A stretch of DNA of 44,146 nucleotides, taken from DATGFB01 sp032160545. Its GTDB lineage: Bacteria; Actinomycetota; Actinomycetes; Mycobacteriales; Jatrophihabitantaceae. The number at the start of each line of letters is the position of its first letter. Position 1 is the first letter of the stretch. Location of the stretch: contig JAVHVN010000132.1 in the NCBI GenBank assembly GCA_032160545.1, positions 1-44,146 of the forward strand. Direction: 5' to 3'. The notes beneath the pieces are model-generated. The model did no database searches, was not told the origin of the DNA, and saw only the letters and a list, made by a program, of their open reading frames with translations. Shown here piece by piece: positions 25,131 through 33,255 of the stretch. The translations under genes were made by a program, and so were the position numbers.

Positions 25131-26080
25131 ACCCCCACCGCCCGTCCCTTGCGCACCCGTGGATCGATCACGGCGCGCAGCAGGTCGACGCCGAAGTTGA
25201 GGATCACGAAGGCCAGTGCCGCGACCAGCACGCCGGCCTGAATGACGGGCAGGTCGCGTTTGGAGATCGACTCGTACACGAGCTGTCCCAGCCCCGGCCA
25301 CGCGAAGATCACCTCGACGTACACCACGCCTCCGAGCAGGTAGCCGAGCTGGAGTCCCGCGATCGTCAGCAGCGGTGAGGTGCTGCCGTACACGATGTGC
25401 CCGACGAGGCGAGGCGTCGACAGGCCGCGGGCGCGCAGCGACTCGACCCAGCCGCTCGACGCCGTCTCGCGCAGGGCGGCGCTGTACATCCGGGCGATGA
25501 TCCCCATCGGCACGAGGCCGCTGGCGAAGCCTGGCAGGACGACGTGCTGGAGGACGGCGCCACCGGTGATCGCGTCCCGCATGCCCCCGGTCGGGAACCA
25601 CCCGAGGTTGACCGCGAAGGTCACGATGAACAGAACGCCGAGCGTGTACTGCGGCACGGACAGCGACGTCACTGCGACGGCGTTGGCGACGACCCGCGGC
25701 GAGCGCCCCCGCGCGAAGGCCATGATCGTGCCGAGGATGACGCCGCCGCCGACCGCCACCACGGCTGCGAAGCCGGCGAGGACGAGCGTGTTGCCGACCG
25801 CAGCGGACACGAGCGTGCGGACCGGCACCTGGAGCGAGATCGACTCGCCCAGGTCGCCGCGCAGGACGCGCCCGAGCCAGTAGAAGTACTGGACCACCGC
25901 CGGCTTGTCGAGCCCGTAGTGGTGCTCGACGGCGGCGCGCGCGGACGCCGACGGGTGCGAACCGAGGATGGAGGCCACCGGATCGCCCGGGATGATCTTG
26001 ACGGTCACGTAGACGACGATCGAGACGCCCAGTGCGATCGGAAGCATCACCAGTGTCCGCAAAAGCACGTACCTACCCAC
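25127..26080 (-). CDS. ABC transporter permease, DppB/OppB type
   Basis: Membrane permease of 317 residues, about six spans. MGRYVLLRTLVMLPIALGVS is the DppB N-terminus; EAA-loop-like RARGLSTPRLVGHIVYGSTS and the end LGQLVYESISKRDLPVIQAG are also typical. Starts with GTG at 26080. First gene of the transporter set; 178 bases separate it from the DUF1989 gene, enough for its own promoter. Confidence 0.92.
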   Translation of the reverse strand: MGRYVLLRTLVMLPIALGVSIVVYVTVKIIPGDPVASILGSHPSASARAAVEHHYGLDKPAVVQYFYWLGRVLRGDLGESISLQVPVRTLVSAAVGNTLVLAGFAAVVAVGGGVILGTIMAFARGRSPRVVANAVAVTSLSVPQYTLGVLFIVTFAVNLGWFPTGGMRDAITGGAVLQHVVLPGFASGLVPMGIIARMYSAALRETASSGWVESLRARGLSTPRLVGHIVYGSTSPLLTIAGLQLGYLLGGVVYVEVIFAWPGLGQLVYESISKRDLPVIQAGVLVAALAFVILNFGVDLLRAVIDPRVRKGRAVGV

Positions 26081-26258
26081 CCGGCACCGCCTCTCTTGTA
26101 GTCAGGAACTCTGACCGTCGCGTGTTTCCTAGAATGTGCCCGAGTGTTAATTCGCAATGGCGCTGGCCGCCATTTTCCGGAATTGGATCGTGCATTTTTT
26201 GAGGCAGCACCGAATGGCCGGGTCGGCACCATCTGCCCGGCTGCGTCGAAACCGCGAA
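26081..26258 (-). promoter_or_regulatory. Leader/promoter region of the ABC importer operon
   Basis: The gap is visibly richer in A/T than its flanks. It holds a short inverted repeat (GTCAG at 26101-26105, CTGAC at 26111-26115) close to the DppB ribosome site and a TGGCG/CGCCA pair further up. It is the likely control region for the importer, possibly bound by the GntR regulator. No standard promoter hexamers or known riboswitch core could be fixed by eye. Confidence 0.3.
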
Positions 26259-27080
26259 TCAGCCGCTCAGCAAGCCATGGACGCCGGCATATTCGGGCGG
26301 ACGGGGCGGCACCCAGTTCGCAAGCAGCTCCTGCTGCGGCCGGAAGATCTCGACCGTAAGGGGGCGGCAGGTCACCGAAGGGTCGGCGGCATCGGGCCCC
26401 CACAGGTCGACCGACAGGTCGCCGCCGGGGCATGCCGACAGCGCGCAGAGCAGGTCGATCTCGGCAAAGAATTCCAGATAATCGTCGGGCGTCGCGGGCG
26501 AGGCCTTCATGTAATACCGATCGCCTACCAGGCCCGTGCACTGGAAGACATTGAGCACGTCGTGCACGTCGAATTCGGTCAATCCGTACGGCAACACCGC
26601 GCGCACGAGATTGGAGTGGCAGTGGTTGTCGGCATCTTTTCCGGTGAGCATCCGATTGACGTACGGGTCGCACCGGGTGCCGAGCAGATCGTGCACCCGG
26701 CCGCCGTCCTGGTCGACGCCGTAGCCGCTGAGCGTGTCGGCGATGATCGTGGCCAGTGGGCGCAGGTACGGCAGCGTCGACCAGAGCCTGTCGTACGTGG
26801 TGACGTGCGCGGCCTGCAGCTGGCGAGTGCGCGCGGCCCACATCCGCTCGCGCGGGTTGTGGCGGTTCCAGATGTTGAGGTCCCCGACCTGCGGGCCGTC
26901 GGCGGTACGGATGCGGAACACGTGCCCGGCGGGAACGGTCCATGCGCGACCGTCGCGCACCGGCACGACGACGCGCTCGATGAGCTCGCGAGCGGGTGCA
27001 GACGCGAGCGCGTCGTAGAACTCGGTGTCGACGCCGAGCACGCCGGTGCTCGCCTGGTACGCCGGCTTCGGCGCTGCCAT
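26259..27080 (-). CDS. DUF1989 (urea carboxylase-associated) family protein
   Basis: Protein of 273 residues matching the DUF1989 family: VPAGHVFRIRTADGPQVGDL, HVTTYDRLWSTLPYLRPLAT, GRCDP-like TRCDPYVNRMLTG, HCHSNLVRAVLPYGL, and the ending with SACPGGDLSVD. Conserved Cys and His residues suggest a metal or substrate site. Members occur next to urea carboxylase, guanidine and other nitrogen-release genes; biochemical function is not settled. Its ATG overlaps the GntR stop by one base, so the two are co-expressed. Confidence 0.85.
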   Translation of the reverse strand: MAAPKPAYQASTGVLGVDTEFYDALASAPARELIERVVVPVRDGRAWTVPAGHVFRIRTADGPQVGDLNIWNRHNPRERMWAARTRQLQAAHVTTYDRLWSTLPYLRPLATIIADTLSGYGVDQDGGRVHDLLGTRCDPYVNRMLTGKDADNHCHSNLVRAVLPYGLTEFDVHDVLNVFQCTGLVGDRYYMKASPATPDDYLEFFAEIDLLCALSACPGGDLSVDLWGPDAADPSVTCRPLTVEIFRPQQELLANWVPPRPPEYAGVHGLLSG

Positions 27081-27781
27081 CAGATGACCCGTAGTCCCTG
27101 GCGGGCCTGACGCTTCTCCGTCAGCGACGCGTGGTGCTGGCGCACGAGGTCGATGATCAGCTGCTCGGAGTCGTCGAGGTAACGCTCGAGCTCGAGCGAT
27201 GCTTCCTCGCGGCGCCCGGCGACCAGCAGCTCGCAGATTCGGCGGTCGCGTACGAGCCAAGGGCGGTGCAGGTCTGCCTCGCTCGACATGCCGACGTAGG
27301 CCAGGCGCAGCTGGGCGACGATGCGGCCGAAGAACTCGTCGAGCAGCGGTGACCGGATCAGGCCTACGAGCGCCTGATGGAAGTGCATGCCGGCGGTGCC
27401 CACGAACTGCCAGTCACCGCTGCGTGCCGCTGCGGCTTCCTCGTCGACGGCCTTCTCGAGCGCCACGAACTGCGCGTCCGAGGCGTAGACGCTGAGCTGG
27501 ACCGCGCGGATCTCGATCGTGCGGCGGACGGCGTACAGATCGCGCACCTGTTGCGCCCCGATGGTGGCGACGACCGCGCCGCTGTAGAGGTGTTGCTCGA
27601 CCAGGCCTTCGGCGGCGAGCAGCCGGATGCCCTCCCGCAGCGTGTTGCGGGAGACGTCGAGTTCCGCCGCCAGCGCGGCCTCGCGCAGGGGGGTGCCCGG
27701 CCCGATGCGCCCGACCACGACCATCTCGCGCAGCGTGTTGGCGGCCTGCTGCGCGGACGACACGGCGTCGGTGTCACTCAT
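27080..27781 (-). CDS. GntR-family regulator with FCD domain
   Basis: Regulator of 233 residues. Winged helix at about 10-75 (PLREAALAAELDVSRNTLRE, GIRLLAAEGLVEQHLYSGAV) and a C-terminal all-helical FCD ligand-binding domain (about 85-215) with the metal-site pattern (AGMHFHQALVGL and later His). This FadR-type group usually represses a catabolic cluster until its substrate or an intermediate is bound. Divergent from the acetamidase/formamidase gene and translationally coupled to DUF1989, so it probably controls both arms of the locus. Confidence 0.9.
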   Translation of the reverse strand: MSDTDAVSSAQQAANTLREMVVVGRIGPGTPLREAALAAELDVSRNTLREGIRLLAAEGLVEQHLYSGAVVATIGAQQVRDLYAVRRTIEIRAVQLSVYASDAQFVALEKAVDEEAAAARSGDWQFVGTAGMHFHQALVGLIRSPLLDEFFGRIVAQLRLAYVGMSSEADLHRPWLVRDRRICELLVAGRREEASLELERYLDDSEQLIIDLVRQHHASLTEKRQARQGLRVI

Positions 27782-27926
27782 TCGAGGGACCGTAGCTCAG
27801 GATCGTTGAACAACCCATGGTCGAAACGTGCTCGTGACACATGACGCGCTTTGTTTACAGAGCCAGTGCCGACGTCACCCAGAAATTTTGCTCAACGAAA
27901 CATTCCGACCGCGCAACGCCGCCAGC
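27782..27926. promoter_or_regulatory. Divergent promoter region, gntR / formamidase
   Basis: A 145-base gap between the two start codons, clearly A/T-richer than the genes around it. It contains the small palindrome GTTGAACAAC (27805-27814) and likely holds the operators of the GntR regulator. I could not assign -35/-10 boxes. Confidence 0.35.
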
Positions 27927-28856
27927 ATGGTCGACATGACACGGCATCTCGCGGATCCCGCCCGCATCCATCACGAGTGGAACCTCGATCTCGAGCCGAT
28001 CCTGACCGTTGAATCGGGGGACACGGTCGACTTCCGGATCAAAGCCGCGGGCGACGGGCAGGTCTGGCTCGGAGCGAAGTACGAGGAGACCGCGTTCGAC
28101 TTCGACACGATCTACAACCTCGGCGGGCCGATCGGCGTCGACGGGGCCGCGCCCGGCGACCTGCTCCAGGTGGACATCCTCGAACTCAGGGCCGGGTCGT
28201 GGGGCTGGACAGCCTTCCTGCCCGGTATGGGTCTGCTCGCCGACGAGTTCGACTACGGCTACCTGCGCACGTACGAACTTGCCGGTGACGCGATCGACTT
28301 CGCGCCGAACGTCGCGGTGCCGATTCGGCCGTTCCTCGGCACGATGGGCAACCACCCGGGCGAACCCGCGCGCAGCCTGCCCTTCCCGCCGCACGGCGGC
28401 GGCGGGAACATGGACAACCGCCACCTCACCGCGGGGACGACCGTGTACTTGCCGGTGCTCGTGGAGGGTGCGTACTTCTCGTGTGGCGACTCGCATGCGG
28501 CGCAGGGTGACGGGGAGGTCTGTGTCAGCGCGGTCGAGTGCCCGATGGACGCGACCTTGAGATTCACGCTGCTGAAGGGCGGGTCCTGCACACCGGCGTT
28601 CTCCGTGCCCGCTGGTGCGGTCTCGTCGAAAGACAGCAAGGGGTACTTCGCGACGATGGGCATCGACGCGGACCTGATGACCGGCGCCCGACTGGCGACG
28701 CGCGCGATGATCACCAGACTGCAGAAGGACTACGGGCTGAGCGCCGAGGACGCCTACGTCTTGTGCAGCATCGCCGGCGATCTGCGCATCCTCGAGATCG
28801 TCGACGCCGGCATGTGGAACGTCGCCATGACGATGCCTCTCGAAGTGTTCCGGTAG
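27927..28856 (+). CDS. Acetamidase/formamidase family enzyme
   Basis: FmdA/AmdA-type amidohydrolase of about 309 residues, which turns formamide or acetamide into ammonia and the acid. Family pattern: SGDTVDFRIKAAGDGQVW, GPIGVDGAAPGDLLQVDIL, NHPGEPARSLPFPPHGGGGN followed by MDNRHL, and the signature YFSCGDSHAAQGDGEVC. Start at 27927 (MVDMTRHLADP) is more typical than the open extension from 27828; 27936 is also possible. Divergent from the GntR regulator. With the ABC importer and nitrilase-type enzyme it completes an amide-to-ammonia pathway. Confidence 0.9.
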   Translation: MVDMTRHLADPARIHHEWNLDLEPILTVESGDTVDFRIKAAGDGQVWLGAKYEETAFDFDTIYNLGGPIGVDGAAPGDLLQVDILELRAGSWGWTAFLPGMGLLADEFDYGYLRTYELAGDAIDFAPNVAVPIRPFLGTMGNHPGEPARSLPFPPHGGGGNMDNRHLTAGTTVYLPVLVEGAYFSCGDSHAAQGDGEVCVSAVECPMDATLRFTLLKGGSCTPAFSVPAGAVSSKDSKGYFATMGIDADLMTGARLATRAMITRLQKDYGLSAEDAYVLCSIAGDLRILEIVDAGMWNVAMTMPLEVFR

Positions 28857-28882
28857 CGGCTGCGGACGTGGCGGGCCGTTGC

Positions 28883-29827
28883 TCAGCGAAGGTTGCCGTC
28901 GTACCAGTTCAGCACTCGAAGCGCGCGGAGCGTGTTCCAGCGACTGGGCTGCCCGTCGCCGTCCTCCATCGAGAAGTGCACCGCGCCGGGATGGGTGTTC
29001 TCCAGTAGCCAGGTGCCGTCGGGCTGCTGCTTCGAGCGCAGCATCGCGACCGCCTCGGCAACGCGCGGATCCGGCGTGCCGCCTGCCGCGCGGAAGTAGT
29101 CCAGGGCTCGTAGCACGTCGTAGTGCCACCAGGTCGGGAACGACAAGCGCAGCCAGTCCGGGTCGACCACCTCGCCGGTGCTCAGCCGCCGGAACAGCCG
29201 ACGGTCGAGCAAGTACTGCTGCCCCTCGCGGCGTGCCGCGACGCTCCGCGGCGAACCACCAGTCGCCCGCTCGTGCTCGAGCAACCCCTCGAGCACGCAG
29301 ATCGTCGTCGCGAACGATGCGCGCACCGATCCGTTCTCGGCCTCGCAGTTCCAGCCGCCGTCCGCGAGCTGCTCGCCGAGCAGCCGCTCGACGATGCCGT
29401 CGACGTCCACTCCGAAGTACGCGCCGATCGCGACGGTGCGCCCGTTGATGCACGGCTCGACCTCGCCGGCGAAGAACGGCTGACCGGCGTGCTCCCAGCG
29501 GCAGTTCTCCCGTACGAGCCCGACCGTCTCGCGGACCGGCTCGGCATTCGGTTCGATGCCGAGATCGCGCAGCAGCGTCAAGGCGGGGAGTGTCGAGGTC
29601 CAGGGCTGGCCCTGGGAGAAGTCGCCGCGGAAGTCCGCCGGGAAACACGCGCCACCCGCCCACTGGCCGTCGTCACCGCGCAGTGCGAGCAACCGGGCGC
29701 CCCAGCCCTCGGTCGCCACACGTGCGCGCTCGACCCTCACCACCTCAGCTGGCGCATCGCACAGATCGCGCAGCACCTGCCAGCGCAGCGCCGGGTCGGA
29801 GTCGAGCAGCCAGTCCAGGACCGTCAT
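28883..29827 (-). CDS. Terpenoid-cyclase-fold (squalene cyclase-like) protein
   Basis: Protein of 314 residues built of alpha/alpha-toroid repeats: LLGEQLADGGWNCEAENGS, VAMLRSKQQPDGTWLLENTH, with the QxDGGW/QPDGTW motif of prenyltransferase/squalene-cyclase repeats. The catalytic DxDD of squalene-hopene cyclases is not seen and the length is half that of those enzymes, so cyclase activity is doubtful. Short proteins of this kind are common in actinobacteria with no assigned role. Start at 29827 (MTVLDWLLDSDPALRWQVLR). Confidence 0.78.
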   Translation of the reverse strand: MTVLDWLLDSDPALRWQVLRDLCDAPAEVVRVERARVATEGWGARLLALRGDDGQWAGGACFPADFRGDFSQGQPWTSTLPALTLLRDLGIEPNAEPVRETVGLVRENCRWEHAGQPFFAGEVEPCINGRTVAIGAYFGVDVDGIVERLLGEQLADGGWNCEAENGSVRASFATTICVLEGLLEHERATGGSPRSVAARREGQQYLLDRRLFRRLSTGEVVDPDWLRLSFPTWWHYDVLRALDYFRAAGGTPDPRVAEAVAMLRSKQQPDGTWLLENTHPGAVHFSMEDGDGQPSRWNTLRALRVLNWYDGNLR

Positions 29828-29903
29828 CCGGCGACGGTAGACCCGGTCGCGGACAGCGGCAGCCCGGGTGTCGCTGCGCCTGGTCATGCCGCGAGGTCTG
29901 CTG

Positions 29904-30245
29904 CTACTCGATCTCGGCCATCGAGCGCGGGAAGCGGGCGGGAGCAAAGGACATCGCCCCGGCGGGGACCATCCACGGCATGACGACGACGTCGAACCGG
30001 CCGGCCCGGACCGCTGGGTCCGTTTCTTTCAGGCGCCGAGCCTCGTCGGCGTCGACGTTCAAGATCGACAACCCGCGAAAGCGGTCATCGAGCAGTGGGC
30101 CGGCGGCGAGGAGCTGTCCGGCTTCATGCAGATCCGCAAGGTGAGCCATATGCGCGTCCTGCAGGGCCGCGGCCTCAGCCTCATCGAGGTTGGGAGCGTC
30201 GTCGCGAAGCACGAGCAGGGCTGCGCTGAAGCGGTCGAAGTCCAT
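29904..30245 (-). CDS. YCII-related domain protein
   Basis: Small protein of 113 residues with the YCII fold pattern: FSAALLVLRDDAPNLDEAE, HMAHLADLHEAGQLLAAGPL, LSILNVDADEARRL, ending FDVVVMPWMVPAGAMSF. The His of HMAHLADL corresponds to the conserved catalytic-type His of the family. The start at 30245 (MDFDRFSA) fits the family better than 30266. Function is usually unassigned. Confidence 0.8.
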   Translation of the reverse strand: MDFDRFSAALLVLRDDAPNLDEAEAAALQDAHMAHLADLHEAGQLLAAGPLLDDRFRGLSILNVDADEARRLKETDPAVRAGRFDVVVMPWMVPAGAMSFAPARFPRSMAEIE

Positions 30246-30381
30246 TCGGCAACGATAGATCGACAACGACGGTCAGGTGCGATGTCAACGCGCGTCGTAC
30301 CAGTGCGCTCGCGCGGTCAGCCGGGACGTGCTCGATTCGCCGCGCGGTGAGCAGCGCGGCGATGGGCTGCGGCAGGGTCAT
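30246..30381 (-). pseudogene. Possible N-terminal gene fragment (HEPN-like?)
   Basis: A frame from an ATG at 30381 starts LPQPIAALLTARRIEHVPAD and stays protein-like for about 45 residues. It then runs into the upstream part and N-terminus of the YCII gene in a different frame. The beginning resembles the N-terminus of small HEPN-type proteins. It may be a truncated gene at the left edge of the scar at 30.4 kb. Weak. Confidence 0.25.
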
Positions 30382-30392
30382 CGCAGCAGGTC

Positions 30393-30935
30393 CAGTTCGA
30401 CCTGCGGTTCGGATTTCAGGTCGACGTCTTGGGGGAGCGGACCAGGTTCACCGTCCTCGCCTACACCGGCGTCCGCTTCGGCGAGTTGGCCGCACTGCGC
30501 GTGCGCGCCGGGTCGACGATCTTCCGTGCGTTGTCACTCCGCACGGAGTTTCGCCGGCACGACGGCAAGAAGATCCATTTCGAATTTAATGATCAGCAGA
30601 TTGATCTCGAAGGGCTGAGCGAGCAGCAACTCGCCGACGTGTTGCGATCGCCGTCCAAACTTCGACCGGATACGCGCACAAGTGCAGGAGGGGACAGAAA
30701 AATCCGACCGCAGGTAAAGGTCTTCACGCGCCACGCAGCCAGCCGCTGGAGGTTTCACCGCGGCACACTTTGGCGGCACTGGCAATGGCAGACAAAATAT
30801 GATCAAGATTTCCCGGTGGATCTTATAGGTGTTGATATTGCGTGGGATGACCTCAACGAACCGGTTCAAGGGCCGTCCGTTTGCCGAGCGACCGTAAAGG
30901 TGACTCGCGGGCGTCGGCCTTCTGTCGGGGCCTAG
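30393..30935 (+). pseudogene. Tyrosine-recombinase fragment fused to an A/T-richer unknown ORF
   Basis: An open frame with no convincing start (first start codon a TTG at 30429). At 30435-30510 it reads RFTVLAYTGVRFGELAALRV, the box I region with the catalytic Arg of phage-type tyrosine recombinases. Homology then stops. The rest (about 30540-30935), KKIHFEFNDQQIDLEGLSEQ onward, is unrecognised, looks like genuine protein with normal hydrophobic spacing, and is visibly less G/C-rich than the rest of the window. I take it as a scar of a mobile element joined to foreign DNA. Confidence 0.5.
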
Positions 30936-31122
30936 CCCGCGGGTACCGATTTGACAGGGTGCCAAGAACCAGGACAGTTGCAGAACAACGCGCCCTGCAA
31001 CAGTAACGGGTGGAGGCGACTCGATGCTGCAGCAAAGCCCCCACGGCACTCGCCCTCGGGCCGCCAGCACGCGCTGGGCTCGGCCCGCAAGCCGTTCGGA
31101 TCAGTAGGGCTGCAAACCGGCG

Positions 31123-31923
31123 ATGAACGATCATCTCCCCGATCACGATGATCAATCCGAGTCCGCAAGCGCTGCGCGCCAAAGGGGCCGCAATGATGCC
31201 GACCTCCAGGCCAGTTTGTCGGATTTGGCGGGCTTGATTGCTCAACGGATGGGGCTGGACGAACTCCTGCAGCAGGTTGCCTTCTTTGCGGCTCACGCCA
31301 TTCCGGGCGCGGACGGGGCGGGCGTCACCTTGTTACGGATCGATGGCACGGAGACGAGGCTGGAAGCCTTGGCGGCAAGCGCTCCCTTCGTGGCCGAGAT
31401 CGACGATGTTCAGTACGCCCTCTTCAACGAGGGGCCCTGTATCACGGCCGCGCTCGAGAGGCGGATTGTGCGGTCGGGTTCATTGGCTGGGGAGGCGATG
31501 TGGCCCCGCTTCGGCCCGCGAGTCGGCAGCTTGGGCGTTCACAGCGCGCTGTCGCTGCCGCTGCTTGTTCCGGGCCAGCTGGTCGGGGCGCTGAATGTTT
31601 ATGCCCATGCCGAGGACGTCTTTGACGAGCATGCCGCCCAGCTCGGGGAGCTGTTCGCCAAACCGGCCGCGGTTGCGGTGTACAACGCCCAGCTTCTCGC
31701 CCAGGCGCTGACACTGACTCGCCAGCTGCAACGGGCGCTGTCGACGCGACCGGTGATCGATCAAGCCATCGGCTTGTTGCGCGGCCGCCTCGGCATCAGC
31801 GCCGAGGAGGCGTTCGGGCGGCTTCGCACGCTCAGCCAGAACGAGAACACGAAGTTGGCAGACATTGCTCACCAGATCATTGAGCAAGCCGTGCGCCGTG
31901 CTCGCGCGCGCCACTCAGACTGA
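31123..31923 (+). CDS. GAF-ANTAR domain RNA-binding regulator
   Basis: Protein of 266 residues. A GAF-type sensor occupies about 35-190 (GADGAGVTLLRIDGTETRLE, FNEGPCITAA, HSALSLPLLVPGQLVGALNV). The C-terminal ANTAR domain (about 203-260; STRPVIDQAIGLLRGRLGIS, AEEAFGRLRTLSQNENTKLA, DIAHQIIEQAV) binds nascent RNA and acts as an antiterminator. GAF-ANTAR proteins are typical of actinobacteria. The ATG at 31123 gives MNDHLPDHD; the ribosome site is weak. The 207 bases to the ice-binding gene suggest separate transcription. Confidence 0.9.
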   Translation: MNDHLPDHDDQSESASAARQRGRNDADLQASLSDLAGLIAQRMGLDELLQQVAFFAAHAIPGADGAGVTLLRIDGTETRLEALAASAPFVAEIDDVQYALFNEGPCITAALERRIVRSGSLAGEAMWPRFGPRVGSLGVHSALSLPLLVPGQLVGALNVYAHAEDVFDEHAAQLGELFAKPAAVAVYNAQLLAQALTLTRQLQRALSTRPVIDQAIGLLRGRLGISAEEAFGRLRTLSQNENTKLADIAHQIIEQAVRRARARHSD

Positions 31924-32130
31924 GCCCATCACGACCGGTCACTGGATCCGTCAGCGCGCGGCGGGTAACGACTGGCGCCGGCAATTTCGAACGGATAAGC
32001 AAAGTCCTGCATTTTCGAGTCGAACAGGTGTAAACTGGATCGCATAAGGCTGGCGTTAAATAAGAGGTTCGGATTCAGGTGCCTATCGCCCGCTCAGCAT
32101 TCGGGCTAACGGTTCAAACCGGCGGCACCC
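31924..32130 (+). other. Intergenic leader of the surface-protein operon
   Basis: Gap of 207 bases, A/T-richer than the flanks. A TAAACT (32031-32036) could be a -10 box for the downstream operon but no matching -35 lies at 17-18 bases. I see no terminator or known RNA motif. Confidence 0.3.
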
Positions 32131-33060
32131 ATGGCACAACCCCATATTTCCCCTGCGTCCACTATTAACAACCGTGTCGGCGGCGACTGGCGTCGGCGCT
32201 GCGCCTACCTCGCGTTCGCCGTCGCCGGGCTGCTATTGCTGCAGCCCGTTTCGGCCGCCCTTGCCTACCCCAACCCAGCCACCGTCAACCTCGGGACCGC
32301 CGCGACGTTCAGCGTGCTGGCCGGATCGACGGTGACAAACACCGGTGCGACCGTCATCGCCGCCGACGCGGGCGTCGGCGGCAACCTCGGCGTGAGTCCG
32401 GGTACGGCGGTGACCGGGTTCCCGCCCGGCGTGGTGACCGCGCCCGGCGCCATCCATGCCGGTGACGCCACCGCCGCAACAGCGCAGACCGCTGCCGGCA
32501 CCGCGTCCGTCGACGCGGCCGGTCGGACCCCGAATCAGACCTTCGGCCCGATTTACAACCTCGTGGGGCAGACCTTCACCGCGGGGGTGTACCGGGCGCC
32601 GACCTCGTTGGCGGTCGGGGGCACGGGCGCGACGGTTACTCTCGACGGCGAGAACAACCCCGACGCGGTCTTCATATTCCAGATCGGTTCGACACTGGTC
32701 ACCGGCGCCTCCAGCACCGTCGCGTTGGTCAACGGCGCGCAGGCGTGCAACGTCTTTTGGCAGGTCGGCAGCTCGGCGACTCTGGGCGCGAACTCGACCT
32801 TCAACGGCACGATCCTGGCGTCGGCCTCGGCGTCGCTGTCCTCCGGTGTGAACGTGCAGGGCAGGGTACTGGCGGGCACCGGAGCGGTGACACTCATCAA
32901 CGACACGATCAACACGCCCGCGTGCGCGCCGTCTTCCGGCGTCGCCGCCGCACCGTTGTTCGGGACCGCAGGTGGCGTGGTGGCACTCGCCGCCTTCCTC
33001 GGCGGGGCCGGCGTGCTGCTGATCGTTCGTCGCAGCCGACGTCCGGCACGCATCTCATAG
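32131..33060 (+). CDS. Ice-binding (DUF3494) family secreted protein with C-terminal membrane anchor
   Basis: Surface protein of 309 residues. N-terminal signal sequence (about 23-46; LAFAVAGLLLLQPVSAALAY). Mature part is a DUF3494 ice-binding-like beta-solenoid: LGTAATFSVLAGSTVTNTG, GGNLGVSPGTAVTGFPPG, GVYRAPTSLAVGG, NNPDAVFIFQIGSTL, and an ASLSSGVNVQGRVLAGTGAV ending. In characterised members this fold binds ice; in others it is adhesive. After PACAPSSG the C-terminus has a hydrophobic span (about 280-299) and a basic tail RRSRRPARIS, the layout of a sortase/exosortase-type sorting signal, but without LPxTG. First gene of the exosortase operon. Confidence 0.88.
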   Translation: MAQPHISPASTINNRVGGDWRRRCAYLAFAVAGLLLLQPVSAALAYPNPATVNLGTAATFSVLAGSTVTNTGATVIAADAGVGGNLGVSPGTAVTGFPPGVVTAPGAIHAGDATAATAQTAAGTASVDAAGRTPNQTFGPIYNLVGQTFTAGVYRAPTSLAVGGTGATVTLDGENNPDAVFIFQIGSTLVTGASSTVALVNGAQACNVFWQVGSSATLGANSTFNGTILASASASLSSGVNVQGRVLAGTGAVTLINDTINTPACAPSSGVAAAPLFGTAGGVVALAAFLGGAGVLLIVRRSRRPARIS

Positions 33061-33087
33061 CGCGTCAAGCGCCTCGGAAGGAACGCC

Positions 33088-33246
33088 ATGTATGCAAAGA
33101 CAGGAATCGTCGGAGTCACCGCCGGGACTGGTGGAATCGCCAGCACCGGGTTCGGTGCCAGCTGGTTCGTCGCGGTAGCCGTGATGCTGATTGTCGGTGG
33201 CTTGCTGCTGGCCCGGTGGGGACGACGACGTGGCGCCTCGCATTGA
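33088..33246 (+). CDS. 52-residue single-span peptide, candidate exosortase substrate
   Basis: Small gene below usual calling thresholds. ATG at 33088 behind a GGAAGGAA ribosome site 5 bases upstream; TGA at 33244. The sequence has a Gly/Thr-rich N-terminus (MYAKTGIVGVTAGTGGIAST), then GFGAS, one hydrophobic helix (WFVAVAVMLIVGGLLLA) and a basic end RWGRRRGASH. This motif-helix-arginine layout is that of C-terminal sorting signals, here forming nearly the whole protein. It lies 9 bases before the exosortase gene. I recognise no family. It could be a substrate, a small membrane subunit or a regulator of the exosortase. Confidence 0.72.
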   Translation: MYAKTGIVGVTAGTGGIASTGFGASWFVAVAVMLIVGGLLLARWGRRRGASH

Positions 33247-33255
33247 GCCGCGGAG

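Noticed and set aside
26081..26258. Possible guanidine-type riboswitch before the ABC importer, suggested by DUF1989 and CTAGG/AGAGAGG-like pieces
   Set aside because: The conserved core strings of guanidine-I RNAs (ACACGG, the GGGA...CCCGGGAGA block) are not present in order; only short hairpins remain.
30951..30979. Perfect TTGACA -35 box before the GAF-ANTAR gene
   Set aside because: No acceptable -10 box lies 16-19 bases downstream (the sequence there is ACAGTT), and the start codon is about 150 bases away.
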